A stretch of DNA of 64,000 nucleotides from NCBI GenBank assembly GCA_023436925.1, contig JAEZHJ010000147.1, forward strand, positions 1 to 64,000, written 5' to 3'. The notes under the pieces were generated by a model. The model did no database searches and was not told where the DNA came from. It saw only the letters and a list, made by a program, of their open reading frames with translations. The translations under genes were made by a program, and so were the position numbers. Source of the stretch: Actinomycetes bacterium. GTDB taxonomy: Bacteria > Actinomycetota > Actinomycetes > Propionibacteriales > Propionibacteriaceae. Positions 24,473 through 33,633 of the stretch are shown piece after piece; position 1 is the stretch's first letter; each line of letters starts with the position of its first letter.

Positions 24473-26701
24473 GTGAGCACCCCCACCTCCACAGAGCTCA
24501 CCGCCTGGGTCCACCGCGGTGTGGCGCTGTTCTGTCTCGGGGCGCTGGTCCCGGCCGCCTTCATGGCGGCGGACCAGATCCAGCAGCTGGCCTGGTGGTG
24601 GCTGCTGGTCTTCGGCCTCGGGATCGTCGGGCTCACCCTGGTCATGACCGCGCTGTCGATCCTGCGCCGGCCGCTGGTCGTCCCGGCACGCATCTATCTG
24701 GTGCTGGTCGCTGGCTCGGTGGTCACCTGGCCGCTGGCCTGGCAGTCCGACCAGCCCGCCACCGGCAGCCCGTGGGTGTGGATGTGCCTGGGTGTGGCCA
24801 GCGTCTGGGCGGCCCTGGTGGTGGGCACCAAGTGGGGGTTCATCTACGCGATCGTGACGGGGGCCCTGTTCGCCGGTGTCCGGCTCACCCCGTCCGGCCA
24901 GGCGATCTCGGTGGTCGCGGCGATGCAGGACATGCTCGTGCTGGTGATCAACCCCAGCGCCGTCATCATCGGGATGTCGCTGCTCACCGACTCGATCCGG
25001 CAGCTCAACGCCACCGCCGCGTCGATCCAGCAGCAGCGGGCCCGGGCCGCGGTCGAGGAGGCCCTGGTCGAGGAGCGCCGCCGGCTGGACAGCATCGTCC
25101 ACGACGAGGTGATGACCACCCTGGTGAACGCGGCGATGGTCGGGCTGCACCGCGACGAGCGGGTCACTGCCCTGGCCCAGCACGCGATCAGCCAGCTCGA
25201 CCTGGCGGGCGAGACCGGCGAGGAGCGGGTGCCCGTCACCGTGGAGCACCTGGGCTGGCTGGTGAAGGACGTGGTGACCTCCCTGGTGCCGGACGCCGAG
25301 GTCGCGATGGAGGTCAGCGAGCCCGAACTGCTCGTGCCGGCGACCGTGGCCAGCGCGATCGGGCAGGCCTGCCGCGAGGTGGCGATGAACATCGCCCGGC
25401 ACGCCGAGGCGCACCAGGTGAGCGTCCTGATCGGGGACGCCGGCGCTCCCGGGGTGCGGATCGCGGTCACCGATGACGGCACCGGCTTCGACCCCGAGAA
25501 GGTGCCGGGGGACCGGTTCGGCCTGCAGTACTCGGTGGTGGAACGCATGCAGTCGGTCGGCGGCGCGGCCGACGTCCAGTCCAGCCCGGGCCACGGCACG
25601 GTGGTGGTGCTGACCTGGCTGGTTCCGCCGGAGCCCGCGACGCCGAGCCGGCCCCGCTTCCGGCTCACCATGCCCCGGTTGCGGGGCGGGCCCTACCCGG
25701 TGCTGCCGAGCCTGGAGCCGGGCACCCTGGGCGGACTGATCTCGCTGCTCGTCGGGCTGCACTTCGTCCTGGGCTGGACGAGCCTGGACCAGGTCACCGC
25801 GGCGTGGCCGGTCTTCGCCGCCCAGGCGCTGGCGGTGGTCGCGACCTGGCTGGCACTGCGCCGGCTCGCCCGCAACCCGCTCCCGCTGGGATCGGGGATC
25901 GCCGTGCTGGTCCTGCTGAGCGCGACCACCCTGATGGTGCAGGCGGTCCTCCCGGTCGGGCGCTGGCCCGGCTACGCCACCTGGTACTCCAGCGTGGTCA
26001 TGGTGCTGCTGATCGTCCTGCTCTTCCGCGGCCGGCAATTGCTGGCCTGGATCGGTGTGGCCGCCTTCGTCGCCGAGTCGCTGTACTGGGCGTTCAGCCA
26101 CGACCTCGGGATCGGGGAGGTGGTCCGGGTCTCCTTCGGGCCGGTGTCGTGGATGATCGTCGCGCAACTCGTGGCGAGCTGGCTGATCGACATCGGCAAC
26201 CGCGTCCACCAGGCCCGCGAGACCTCCTACGCCGCCAACCAGGCGATCGCCGAGACCTACTCGAAGCTGGTGCTGCGCGACCTGTGGCTGGGCCAGCTGC
26301 GTGGCCAGGTGGGCCCGCTGCTGGAGAAGCTCGCCGACCCGGACGCCCGGCTCACCGAGGCCGACCTGGAGGCCTGCGTGAGCCTGGAGCGGCGGTTGCG
26401 CGACGGCCTGCGGGCGGCGAACCTGCTCTCCGACGGCACCCAGGACGTCGTCGAGGCGGCCCGGGCCCGCGGGGTGGACGTGACCCTGGTCGACAGCCGC
26501 GGCTCGGCGCTGCCCGAGGTGGTGCAGAAGGCGCTGCGCCGGTCGCTGGCCGGCCTGCTGAACGACCGCAGCGTCACCCGGGTGGTGGCGCGGGCGGCGC
26601 CGGAGGGCTACGACGACGTCGTGACCATCCTCACCGTCCGCTCGAACGGCAGGACACAGCTGGTGGGCCTGGACGAGAATGGCATCCACAACGCGAGATA
26701 G
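24473..26701 (+). CDS. Two-component sensor kinase with two membrane/ATPase-like halves
   Basis: The 742-residue protein has about five N-terminal membrane segments (about 15-175), a dimerisation helix with the HPK7-like phosphorylation motif RRRLDSIVHDEVMTTLV (His210), and a HATPase domain (about 315-405; N box EVAMNIARHAEAH, G box DDGTGFDPEKV). A second membrane block (about 430-580) and a C-terminal helix pair plus a region resembling a degenerate second HATPase domain follow, without clear N or G boxes. The GTG at 24473 is 4 bp after the deaminase. It precedes its NarL-type partner. The signal is unknown. Confidence 0.82.
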   Translation: MSTPTSTELTAWVHRGVALFCLGALVPAAFMAADQIQQLAWWWLLVFGLGIVGLTLVMTALSILRRPLVVPARIYLVLVAGSVVTWPLAWQSDQPATGSPWVWMCLGVASVWAALVVGTKWGFIYAIVTGALFAGVRLTPSGQAISVVAAMQDMLVLVINPSAVIIGMSLLTDSIRQLNATAASIQQQRARAAVEEALVEERRRLDSIVHDEVMTTLVNAAMVGLHRDERVTALAQHAISQLDLAGETGEERVPVTVEHLGWLVKDVVTSLVPDAEVAMEVSEPELLVPATVASAIGQACREVAMNIARHAEAHQVSVLIGDAGAPGVRIAVTDDGTGFDPEKVPGDRFGLQYSVVERMQSVGGAADVQSSPGHGTVVVLTWLVPPEPATPSRPRFRLTMPRLRGGPYPVLPSLEPGTLGGLISLLVGLHFVLGWTSLDQVTAAWPVFAAQALAVVATWLALRRLARNPLPLGSGIAVLVLLSATTLMVQAVLPVGRWPGYATWYSSVVMVLLIVLLFRGRQLLAWIGVAAFVAESLYWAFSHDLGIGEVVRVSFGPVSWMIVAQLVASWLIDIGNRVHQARETSYAANQAIAETYSKLVLRDLWLGQLRGQVGPLLEKLADPDARLTEADLEACVSLERRLRDGLRAANLLSDGTQDVVEAARARGVDVTLVDSRGSALPEVVQKALRRSLAGLLNDRSVTRVVARAAPEGYDDVVTILTVRSNGRTQLVGLDENGIHNAR

Positions 26702-26708
26702 GGCGAGC

Positions 26709-27356
26709 ATGATCCAAGTCGCAGTCATCGACGATCACGAGGCGATCCGGGTGGGCGTGGCGGCAGCCTTGGCCACACACGGCGCCGGACGCATCACGCT
26801 GGTGAGCCAGGATCCCTCGGTCCAGTCCTTCATCGACCGGCAATTGCACGCTGACGTCGTCCTGCTCGACCTGCAGCTCTCCGACGGCACCGACCCGCTG
26901 GACAACACCGAGGTGCTGATCGCCGCCGGCTACACCGTGCTGGTCTACTCGATCGCCGACAACGTCCGGCTGCTGCGTCGCGCACTGGCCGGGGGCGCGG
27001 CGGGGGTGGCCCGCAAGGCCGACCCGATCAGCGACACGCTGGCCTCGATCGAGGCGGTCGCGGCCGGCCAGATGGTGCTTTCCCAGGAGATCCTCGGCCT
27101 GATCGAGGGCGATCAGGGCTACGTGGCGGCCAATCTGGGGCCCCGCGAGCGTGAGGTGTTGGCGCTCTACACCGGTGGGATGGAGGTCCCCGAGGTGGCC
27201 GAGCGGCTGGGGATCGCAGAGAACAGCGTCAAGGAGTACCTGAAGCGGATCCGGGTGAAGTACACCAACGTCGACCGGCCCGCGGCGAGCAAGCTGGACC
27301 TGTTCCGCCGCGCGATCGAGGACGGGATCGTGCCCCCGGTCGAGCCGCGGCGCTGA
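26709..27356 (+). CDS. NarL/FixJ-type response regulator
   Basis: The 215-residue product has a receiver domain (about 1-120; VAVIDDHEAIRVGVAAAL with the acidic pocket, DVVLLDLQLSDGTD with the phospho-acceptor aspartate) and a C-terminal LuxR-type HTH (about 145-205; LGPREREVLALYTGG, EVAERLGIAENSVKEYLKRI). It binds DNA as a phosphorylated dimer. It starts 7 bp after the kinase gene, which is the obvious partner. The target genes are unknown. Confidence 0.9.
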   Translation: MIQVAVIDDHEAIRVGVAAALATHGAGRITLVSQDPSVQSFIDRQLHADVVLLDLQLSDGTDPLDNTEVLIAAGYTVLVYSIADNVRLLRRALAGGAAGVARKADPISDTLASIEAVAAGQMVLSQEILGLIEGDQGYVAANLGPREREVLALYTGGMEVPEVAERLGIAENSVKEYLKRIRVKYTNVDRPAASKLDLFRRAIEDGIVPPVEPRR

Positions 27357-27366
27357 TCGCTGCCGC

Positions 27367-27978
27367 TCAGTACCAGCCGTGGGCGCGCTTGAAGCCCCAT
27401 GCCTGGCAGGGGGTGCCGTAGCGCTGCTTGACGTAGCCCAGACCCCACTTGATCTGGGTGGCGGGGTTGGTGCGCCAGTCGGCGCCGGCTGAGGCCATCT
27501 TGCGGCCCGGCAGCGCCTGCGGGATGCCGTACGCGCTGGAGGTGGGGTTGTCGGCGTAGGGGTTCCAGCGGCTCTCGCGCATGATGATCGAGTCGTAGCA
27601 GCTGAACTGGTCCTCGCCCCAGCCGTACTTGTTGGCCATCATCTGGCGGGCGATCTCACGCGGCGTCGTGGCGGTCTTGGGGTCGTACCCCAGCGCGGCG
27701 ATCTTCTGCTGCTCCAGTCCGTGGAGGGTGCCGATCCTGACCTTGACCGCCACCGAGGCCCGGGCCAGCAGAGCCTCGCGCTGGGCCTGCAACTCGGTCA
27801 CGTCGAGGGTGGCTTCCGGCTCGATCCAGGCGGGCGGACGGGGCGGACGGGCGACGTCCAGGTCATCGATCATTGCGGCCCGGGCGGTCGGTGCCACGAG
27901 CAGACCGGCGGTCAGCGCGATCCCGGCAGCACCGGCGGCCACGGCGGCACCGACGCGAAACCTGAGAGAACGGGGCAC
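27367..27978 (-). CDS. Secreted lytic transglycosylase-like protein
   Basis: The 203-residue product has a signal peptide (basic start, hydrophobic core to about residue 30, ARA cleavage region), a short coiled segment and a C-terminal SLT-type lysozyme fold. The probable catalytic glutamate is in IIMRESRWNPYADNPTSSAY, and GIPQALPGRKMASAG and IKWGLGYVKQRYG match the single-domain actinobacterial transglycosylases. It would act on peptidoglycan outside the membrane. It converges with the response regulator. Confidence 0.82.
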   Translation of the reverse strand: MPRSLRFRVGAAVAAGAAGIALTAGLLVAPTARAAMIDDLDVARPPRPPAWIEPEATLDVTELQAQREALLARASVAVKVRIGTLHGLEQQKIAALGYDPKTATTPREIARQMMANKYGWGEDQFSCYDSIIMRESRWNPYADNPTSSAYGIPQALPGRKMASAGADWRTNPATQIKWGLGYVKQRYGTPCQAWGFKRAHGWY

Positions 27979-28039
27979 CTGACAGAGTCTGCCACACAGG
28001 CTGCGTTAAGGAGCGCCTCAGGTCGAACTTGGGCGGGCG

Positions 28040-28288
28040 TTACAGGCGACGCAGGAAATCCGGGTCGTCGTCGGGGGCCTTGGGCGGTTTCGGAGTGCGT
28101 CCCGGCGCGGCGGTGGGGCGGCCGAAGAGCAGCCACGCAATGGCGCCCACGCCCGGCAGCAGGATGATCGCGACCACCCACAGCCAGCGCGGCATCAGCC
28201 GGACCCGCAGGGAGTCGGCCTGTGCCACCTCCACGACGGCATAGATCATCAGCATCGCGAGGACGATCACCGGCAGTACCCGACCCAT
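28040..28288 (-). CDS. PLDc_N domain small membrane protein
   Basis: The 82-residue product has two membrane segments joined by a short loop, with the family signature MPRWLWVVAIILLPGVGAIAWLLFGRP of the phospholipase D nuclease N-terminal (PLDc_N) type spread over residues 32-58, and a short proline-rich tail. Stand-alone PLDc_N proteins are common in actinobacteria; their function is not established. It is divergent from menE, with a 39-bp gap that must contain both promoters. Confidence 0.8.
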   Translation of the reverse strand: MGRVLPVIVLAMLMIYAVVEVAQADSLRVRLMPRWLWVVAIILLPGVGAIAWLLFGRPTAAPGRTPKPPKAPDDDPDFLRRL

Positions 28289-28327
28289 GAGGCAAATCTA
28301 CCCGCCCGGGCCACATAGGGTTGACGC

Positions 28328-29437
28328 GTGCAATTGACCCCGCCGGCTGGACTGGCCGCCGCGCTCGAGGGTGCGCTGGCGGGCCTGCAGGTGGTGGCCC
28401 CGGTCCCGCCGGACGACACCGGTGCGGCCGGCGCCGTGCTCCGTCCCGACCTGCCGGTCACCGAGATCGACGCCGGGGTCGTCGTGCTGACCTCGGGGTC
28501 GACCGGGAACCCGAAGGCCGTGGCGCTGTCCGCCCCGGCGATCCTCGCCTCGGCTGCCGCCACGCACGCCCGGCTGGGCGGGGTGGGGGACTGGGTCTGC
28601 GTGCTGCCCACCCACTACGTCGCCGGGATGATGACCCTGGCCCGGGCGGTGGCCGGCGGACGGAGGGCGTCCTTCGCCCGGCCCGACCTGTCCGATCTGC
28701 CCGCGCCCCGGGATCGCAGCTACCTGTCGGTGGTCGGCGCCCAGTTGTACCGGGCGGCGAACGACCCCGGCCTGCTGGCGCGGCTGGGGGAGTACACCGC
28801 GGTCCTGGTCGGCGGTTCGGCGGTCTCCCCGCACCTGCTGGACGAGGTTCGCGCTGCCGGTGTCACCTTGGTGGAGACCTACGGCATGGCCGAGACCTGC
28901 GGCGGCTGCGTCTACGACGGCCACCCGCTGGACGGCGTCGGGGTGGGCCTGGTCGAGGGGCGGATCACGCTCAGCGGGCCGATGGCGTTCAGCGGTTATC
29001 GGCTCCAGCCGGCGCTCACCGCCGAGGTGCTGCACGGCCAGACGGTGCTCACGCGGGACCGCGGGACGCTGGTGGACGGTCGGCTGCAGGTCACCGGACG
29101 GGTGGACGACGTCGTGATCAGCGGAGGGGTGAACGTCGACCTCGCTGAGGCGCAGCGGGTCGCCGACGAGCTGTTCGGGCCGCCCGAGGCGGGCGGGCTG
29201 GTGATGCTCTCGGTGCCCGACCCGCGCTGGGGCCACCGGGTCGTCGCGGCCACCACCGGGTCGACCACGCTGGCCGAGGCCGCGGACCGGCTGGCCGGAC
29301 GGCTGGCGTCCGCCGCGCTGCCGCGGGAGTTGCGCCGACTGGACGCCGTGGCGTACACACCCAGTGGCAAGATCGACCGCCCGGCGCTGCAACGGGCCTG
29401 GCTGGAAGCAGGGAGCAACGATGGCGACCGCGGCTGA
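28328..29437 (+). CDS. menE: o-Succinylbenzoate-CoA ligase
   Basis: The 369-residue adenylate-forming enzyme makes o-succinylbenzoyl-CoA from OSB, ATP and CoA in menaquinone synthesis. Visible motifs are the P-loop VVLTSGSTGNPKAVAL, the A5 motif ETYGMAETCGGCVYDG, the GRVDDVVISGGVNV hinge and the catalytic lysine in PSGKIDRPAL. The length is short for the superfamily but normal for actinobacterial MenE. The start is a GTG. Its end overlaps the menA start by 17 bp, so it heads the menE-menA-menC-menD operon. Confidence 0.93.
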   Translation: MQLTPPAGLAAALEGALAGLQVVAPVPPDDTGAAGAVLRPDLPVTEIDAGVVVLTSGSTGNPKAVALSAPAILASAAATHARLGGVGDWVCVLPTHYVAGMMTLARAVAGGRRASFARPDLSDLPAPRDRSYLSVVGAQLYRAANDPGLLARLGEYTAVLVGGSAVSPHLLDEVRAAGVTLVETYGMAETCGGCVYDGHPLDGVGVGLVEGRITLSGPMAFSGYRLQPALTAEVLHGQTVLTRDRGTLVDGRLQVTGRVDDVVISGGVNVDLAEAQRVADELFGPPEAGGLVMLSVPDPRWGHRVVAATTGSTTLAEAADRLAGRLASAALPRELRRLDAVAYTPSGKIDRPALQRAWLEAGSNDGDRG

Positions 29438-30296
29438 GTGGTTGGAGGGGGCCCGTCCGCGCACCCTGCCGGCGGCAGTGTCGCCGGTCCTGGCCGGCAG
29501 CGGCATCGCCTGGTACTACGGCGGCTTCGACCTGGTGCTGGCCCTGCTCGCCGCCCTCGTGGCGCTCGCCCTGCAGGTCGGCGTCAACTTCGCCAACGAC
29601 TACTCCGACGGGATCCGGGGCACCGACGCCGACCGGGTCGGTCCGCTGCGCCTGGTCGGCTCCGGCGCCGCCGCCCCGCGCACCGTCAAGCTGGCCGCCT
29701 TCGCCTGCTTCGGCGTGGCCGCCCTCGCCGGGGGAGCGATAGTCCTGCTCACCGGCTGGTGGTGGCTGATCGCGGTCGGTGCCGCGGCGATCCTGGCGGC
29801 CTGGTTCTACACCGGCGGCCCGCGTCCCTACGGCTACGCCGGGCTGGGCGAGCTCTTCGTCTTCGTGTTCTTCGGCCTGGTCGCGGTCGCTGGCACGATC
29901 GCCATCCAGCTGGGCCAGGTGCCGCCCGCCGGCTGGTGGGCGGCGGTCGCCGTGGGCGCCCTGGCCTGCGCCATCCTGGTCGCCAACAACCTGCGTGACC
30001 GGGCCGGCGACCTGGCCGCCGGCAAGCGCACCCTCGCGACCCGGCTCGGTGACCGCGGCACCCGCTGGTTCTTCGCCGGGCTCGTCGTGGTGGCCGGGAT
30101 CGCGGTGCTCGGCGTGGCCGCCACCAGCGCCTGGCTGGCGCTGCTCGGCCTGGCGATGGCGCCGGTGATGGTCCTGCCGGTCGCCCGGGTGCTCGGCGGC
30201 GCCACCGGGCGCGACCTGATCGAGGTGCTGAAGGCCACCGGCATCGGGGAACTGGTCTGCGCCGCCGGCCTGCTGGTCGGGCTCGTGGTCGCATGA
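29421..30296 (+). CDS. menA: 1,4-Dihydroxy-2-naphthoate polyprenyltransferase
   Basis: The 291-residue integral membrane prenyltransferase attaches the isoprenoid tail to DHNA. The aspartate-rich motif NFANDYSDGIRGTDADR binds the Mg-diphosphate of the prenyl donor; SPVLAGSGIAWYY and a second DRAGDLAAGKRTLATRLG motif fit the MenA family. About eight membrane segments are present. The start is the ATG at 29421 (MATAAEWLEGARPRTLPA), inside the end of menE. Its stop overlaps the menC start by 4 bp. Confidence 0.94.
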   Translation: MATAAEWLEGARPRTLPAAVSPVLAGSGIAWYYGGFDLVLALLAALVALALQVGVNFANDYSDGIRGTDADRVGPLRLVGSGAAAPRTVKLAAFACFGVAALAGGAIVLLTGWWWLIAVGAAAILAAWFYTGGPRPYGYAGLGELFVFVFFGLVAVAGTIAIQLGQVPPAGWWAAVAVGALACAILVANNLRDRAGDLAAGKRTLATRLGDRGTRWFFAGLVVVAGIAVLGVAATSAWLALLGLAMAPVMVLPVARVLGGATGRDLIEVLKATGIGELVCAAGLLVGLVVA

Positions 30297-31255
30297 TCGA
30301 GGTCGCCGGGGTCTACGCGCTGCCGCTGCGGACCCGCTTCCGCGGCCTGGACGTCCGTCACGGCCTGCTGCTGCGCGGCCCAGCGGGCTGGGCGGAGTGG
30401 AGCCCGTTCGCCGAGTACACCCGTCCGGAGATCGACGCCTGGGCGCTGGCCGCCCGGGAGGCCGCGGTGGACGGCTTCCCGGCGCCGGTCCGCGACCGGG
30501 TGCCGGTCAACGTCACCGTGCCGGCCACCGACCCCGAGACCGCCCACCGGATCGTGACCGGGTCGGGCTGCACCACGGCCAAGGTGAAGGTCGCCGAGCG
30601 CCGCCAGTACTTCGCCGAGGACGTCGCCCGCGTGGAGGCCGTCAGGGACGCCCTGGGACCGTCCGGCCGGGTGAGGATCGACGTCAACGGCGCGTGGAGC
30701 GTGCCGGACGCGCTCAGCCGGCTGCGGCTGCTGTCCCGCTTCGACCTGGAGTACGTCGAACAGCCCTGCGCCGAGGTGACCGACCTGGCCCGGCTGCGGC
30801 TGGAACTCGCCCGGCGGGGGATCGAGGTGCCGATCGCCGCCGACGAGTCGATCCGGCGCACCGGCGACCCGGAGCGGGTGGTCGCCCTCGAGGCGGCCGA
30901 CATCGCCGTGCTCAAGGTGCAGCCGCTGGGCGGGGTGCGGCGCTGCCTCGACCTGGCCGACCGGCTCGGGCTCCCGGTGGTGGTCTCCTCCGCGCTGGAG
31001 AGCTCGGTAGGCCTGCGGGCCGGCCTGGCGCTGGCCGCCAGCCTGCCGGAGCTGCCCTACGCCTGCGGGCTCAACACCGCTGCGCTGCTGGCCCGCGACG
31101 TCACCGCGGAGCCGCTGCTGGCCGACGGCGGCAGCATCGCCGTGCGGGACGTCGTGGTCGGGCCGGCCGCCGGCTGGCAGGCCGATCCCGAGGCCACCGG
31201 CTGGTGGCGGGAACGCTGGGCGTCGCTGCCCGGGGCGTTGCGGGGGGCGGCATGA
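30293..31255 (+). CDS. menC: o-Succinylbenzoate synthase
   Basis: The 320-residue enolase-superfamily enzyme dehydrates SHCHC to o-succinylbenzoate. The catalytic KxK pair is in AKVKVAE, the metal ligands in RIDVNGAW, VEQPC and AADES, and the second catalytic lysine in VLKVQPLGG. The absence of a longer capping domain fits the actinobacterial MenC. It overlaps menA and menD by 4 bp each, showing tight translational coupling. Confidence 0.92.
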   Translation: MIEVAGVYALPLRTRFRGLDVRHGLLLRGPAGWAEWSPFAEYTRPEIDAWALAAREAAVDGFPAPVRDRVPVNVTVPATDPETAHRIVTGSGCTTAKVKVAERRQYFAEDVARVEAVRDALGPSGRVRIDVNGAWSVPDALSRLRLLSRFDLEYVEQPCAEVTDLARLRLELARRGIEVPIAADESIRRTGDPERVVALEAADIAVLKVQPLGGVRRCLDLADRLGLPVVVSSALESSVGLRAGLALAASLPELPYACGLNTAALLARDVTAEPLLADGGSIAVRDVVVGPAAGWQADPEATGWWRERWASLPGALRGAA

Positions 31256-32886
31256 GCCGGTCCTGGGAATGCGCCCGGCTGGTCATCGAGCAGTTGCTGG
31301 CCGATGGTGTCACCGACCTGGTGCTCGCCCCCGGCTCGCGGTCCGCGCCGGTGGCCCTGGCTGCGCAGGCCGCCGAGGCGGTGGGCCGGCTGCGGCTGCA
31401 CGTCCGGGTGGACGAGCGGACGGCCGGCTTCCTCGCCCTCGGCCTGGCCCGCGGAGCCGGCCGCTGCGTGCCGGTGCTGACCACGTCCGGCACCGCGGTC
31501 GGCAACCTGTTGCCCGCGGTGATGGAGGCCTCCCACGCCCGGGTCCCGCTGCTGGTGCTGAGCGCGGACCGGCCGCTCGACCAGTTGGGCACCGGCGCCA
31601 ACCAGACCACCTACCAGGAGGGCATCTTCGGCCGCTTCACCCGGCACGCCGAGGTGGTCGACGCCGCATCCGATCCCGCCCGCTGGGCCGGCCAGGTGAG
31701 CGCCGTGGTGGGGGCGGCGCAGGGTGACCGGACGGGCCACCGCGGCCCCGCCCACCTCAACCTGGCCCTCCCCGAGCCGCTCGTGCCGGCCGCCGAGGAG
31801 CCTGACTGGACGGCGCCGCTCCCCACCACCCGGCACGCGCGTGGGAACCCGGCCCCGGAGCCGCCGACCCGGTTGCCGTCCGGACCCCGCACCGTCGTGG
31901 TGTGCGGCGACGCCACCGCAGCGGAGGGTGCCGCCGCCCGCCGGTTCGCCGAGGCCTCCGGCGCGCCCCTGGTCGCCGAGCCTTCCAGCAACGCCCGCTC
32001 CGGACCCAACGCGCTGCGCTGTGGCCGGCTGCTGCTCGGCACCGAACTCGCCGACCGGGTGGAGCGGGTGGTCATGTTCGGCCACCCGACGCTGTCGCGT
32101 CCGGTGAACCGGCTGCTCACCCGCCCCGATGTCGACCTGGTGGTGGTGGGCCAGGGGCCCGACCTGCCGGATCCGGGCCACCGCACCGCGCTGGCGACCC
32201 CGGCGGTGGCGCTGGACCCCCAGCCCGCGGAATGGCTGGAGGTCTGGCTGACGGCCGACGCGGCCTGCTCCGCCCGGGTCGATGCCCTGCTGGCGGGTCA
32301 GGACCGGGTGACCGGACCGGCACTGGCGGCCACCGTTCTCGCCGGAGTGGGCGAGGGTGCCCTCGTGCTGGGCAACTCGATGGCGATCCGCGACGCCGAC
32401 CTGGCCCCGCTGGCTGCCCCGCCCGTCCGGGTGCATGCCAATCGCGGCCTGTCGGGCATCGACGGGACCGTCTCGACCGCAGCCGGGATCGCGCTCGCCA
32501 CCGGTGAGCCGGTCACCCTGCTGTGCGGCGACCTGACCCTGGTCCACGACGCCAACGCGCTGGCGATCGGACCCCACGAGCTGCGACCGCTGCTGCGGGT
32601 GGTGGTCGCCGATGACGCCGGCGGCTCCATCTTCGCGACCCTGGAGTACGGGCAGGACCGGTTCGCCGGCTCCTTCGAGCGGATTTTCGCCACGCCGACC
32701 GGGGTCGACCTCGTCGCGCTCGCGAACGCCCTCGGTGTCCCGGCCCGCCGACTGGACAGCCTGGCCCAGGTACGCGAAGCGCTGGCCCGCCCCGTCACCG
32801 GACCGGAAGTCCTGGTGGTCGGGGTGGACCGGGACGGCCGCCGGGACCTGGCCGGGCAACTCGCCCGTTGCGCGGTGCCGCAGTGA
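31252..32886 (+). CDS. menD: SEPHCHC synthase (thiamine-diphosphate enzyme)
   Basis: The 544-residue product condenses 2-oxoglutarate with isochorismate using thiamine diphosphate. The N-terminal LVLAPGSRSAPVALA and RVDERTAGFLALGLARGAG (cofactor-activating glutamate region) and the C-terminal ThDP/Mg motif LLCGDLTLVHDANAL are characteristic of MenD. The ATG at 31252 overlaps the menC stop. Its own stop overlaps the next gene's GTG by 4 bp. Confidence 0.95.
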   Translation: MSRSWECARLVIEQLLADGVTDLVLAPGSRSAPVALAAQAAEAVGRLRLHVRVDERTAGFLALGLARGAGRCVPVLTTSGTAVGNLLPAVMEASHARVPLLVLSADRPLDQLGTGANQTTYQEGIFGRFTRHAEVVDAASDPARWAGQVSAVVGAAQGDRTGHRGPAHLNLALPEPLVPAAEEPDWTAPLPTTRHARGNPAPEPPTRLPSGPRTVVVCGDATAAEGAAARRFAEASGAPLVAEPSSNARSGPNALRCGRLLLGTELADRVERVVMFGHPTLSRPVNRLLTRPDVDLVVVGQGPDLPDPGHRTALATPAVALDPQPAEWLEVWLTADAACSARVDALLAGQDRVTGPALAATVLAGVGEGALVLGNSMAIRDADLAPLAAPPVRVHANRGLSGIDGTVSTAAGIALATGEPVTLLCGDLTLVHDANALAIGPHELRPLLRVVVADDAGGSIFATLEYGQDRFAGSFERIFATPTGVDLVALANALGVPARRLDSLAQVREALARPVTGPEVLVVGVDRDGRRDLAGQLARCAVPQ

Positions 32887-33623
32887 TCCCCGAGGTGATC
32901 GCCGGGCTGCCCTGGGAAGCCTGGCTGGTGGTGGCTGCGGCCGCACTGTTGACCGGCATCGCCAAGACCTCGATCGGCGGTCTGGGGATGGTCGCGGTCG
33001 CGATGGTCGCGATGGTGATGCCGACCCGGGACTCCACCGGCGCCGTGCTCCTGCTGCTGCTGACCGGCGACCTCGTGGCGATCTGGATCTACCGGCGCGA
33101 TGTCGACTGGCGGCTGATCCTGCGGCTGATCCCGCCGGTGCTGGTCGGGATCGCGCTGGGGGCGGGCTTCCTGCAGGTCGCCGACGACCTGGTGCTGCGA
33201 CGCACTATCGGTGTGATGATCCTCGGCCTGCTGATCCTGGGTGCCTGGCGCGACGTCCTGCCCCGGGACGGCCGCTGGATGGCGCCCGCCTACGGCGGTC
33301 TGGCCGGCTTCACGACCATGGTCGCCAATGCCGGCGGCGCCCCGCTGAGCCTCTACCTGCTCGCCGCCCGGTTCGAGAAGTGGCGGTTCATCGGCACCGG
33401 GGCCTGGTTCTTCTTCGCCGTCAACGCCATCAAGTTGCCGATCTCGGCCGGGCTGGGGATCGTCCGCGCCGACACCGTGGCGCTGTGGGCCAGCGTGATG
33501 CCGATCGTGCTCCTGGGCACCTGGCTGGGCCGGGTGGTCATCAAGCGGGTCGAGCAGCGGCTCTTCGAGGGCCTGGTGACCGCCTCGGTGGCGGTCTCCG
33601 CGCTCTACCTGACCTTCCTGTAG
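32883..33623 (+). CDS. TauE/SafE family sulfite/anion exporter-like membrane protein
   Basis: The 246-residue product has about seven or eight membrane segments and the family pattern LTGIAKTSIGGLGMVAVAM near the N-terminus, repeated weakly as GLAGFTTMVANAGGAPLSLYL in the second half. TauE/SafE proteins move sulfite or organic anions; the substrate here is unknown. The GTG overlaps the menD stop (GTGA), so it is translated with the men operon, though a metabolic link to menaquinone is not evident. Confidence 0.85.
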   Translation: MIPEVIAGLPWEAWLVVAAAALLTGIAKTSIGGLGMVAVAMVAMVMPTRDSTGAVLLLLLTGDLVAIWIYRRDVDWRLILRLIPPVLVGIALGAGFLQVADDLVLRRTIGVMILGLLILGAWRDVLPRDGRWMAPAYGGLAGFTTMVANAGGAPLSLYLLAARFEKWRFIGTGAWFFFAVNAIKLPISAGLGIVRADTVALWASVMPIVLLGTWLGRVVIKRVEQRLFEGLVTASVAVSALYLTFL

Positions 33624-33633
33624 GCCAGAACCG

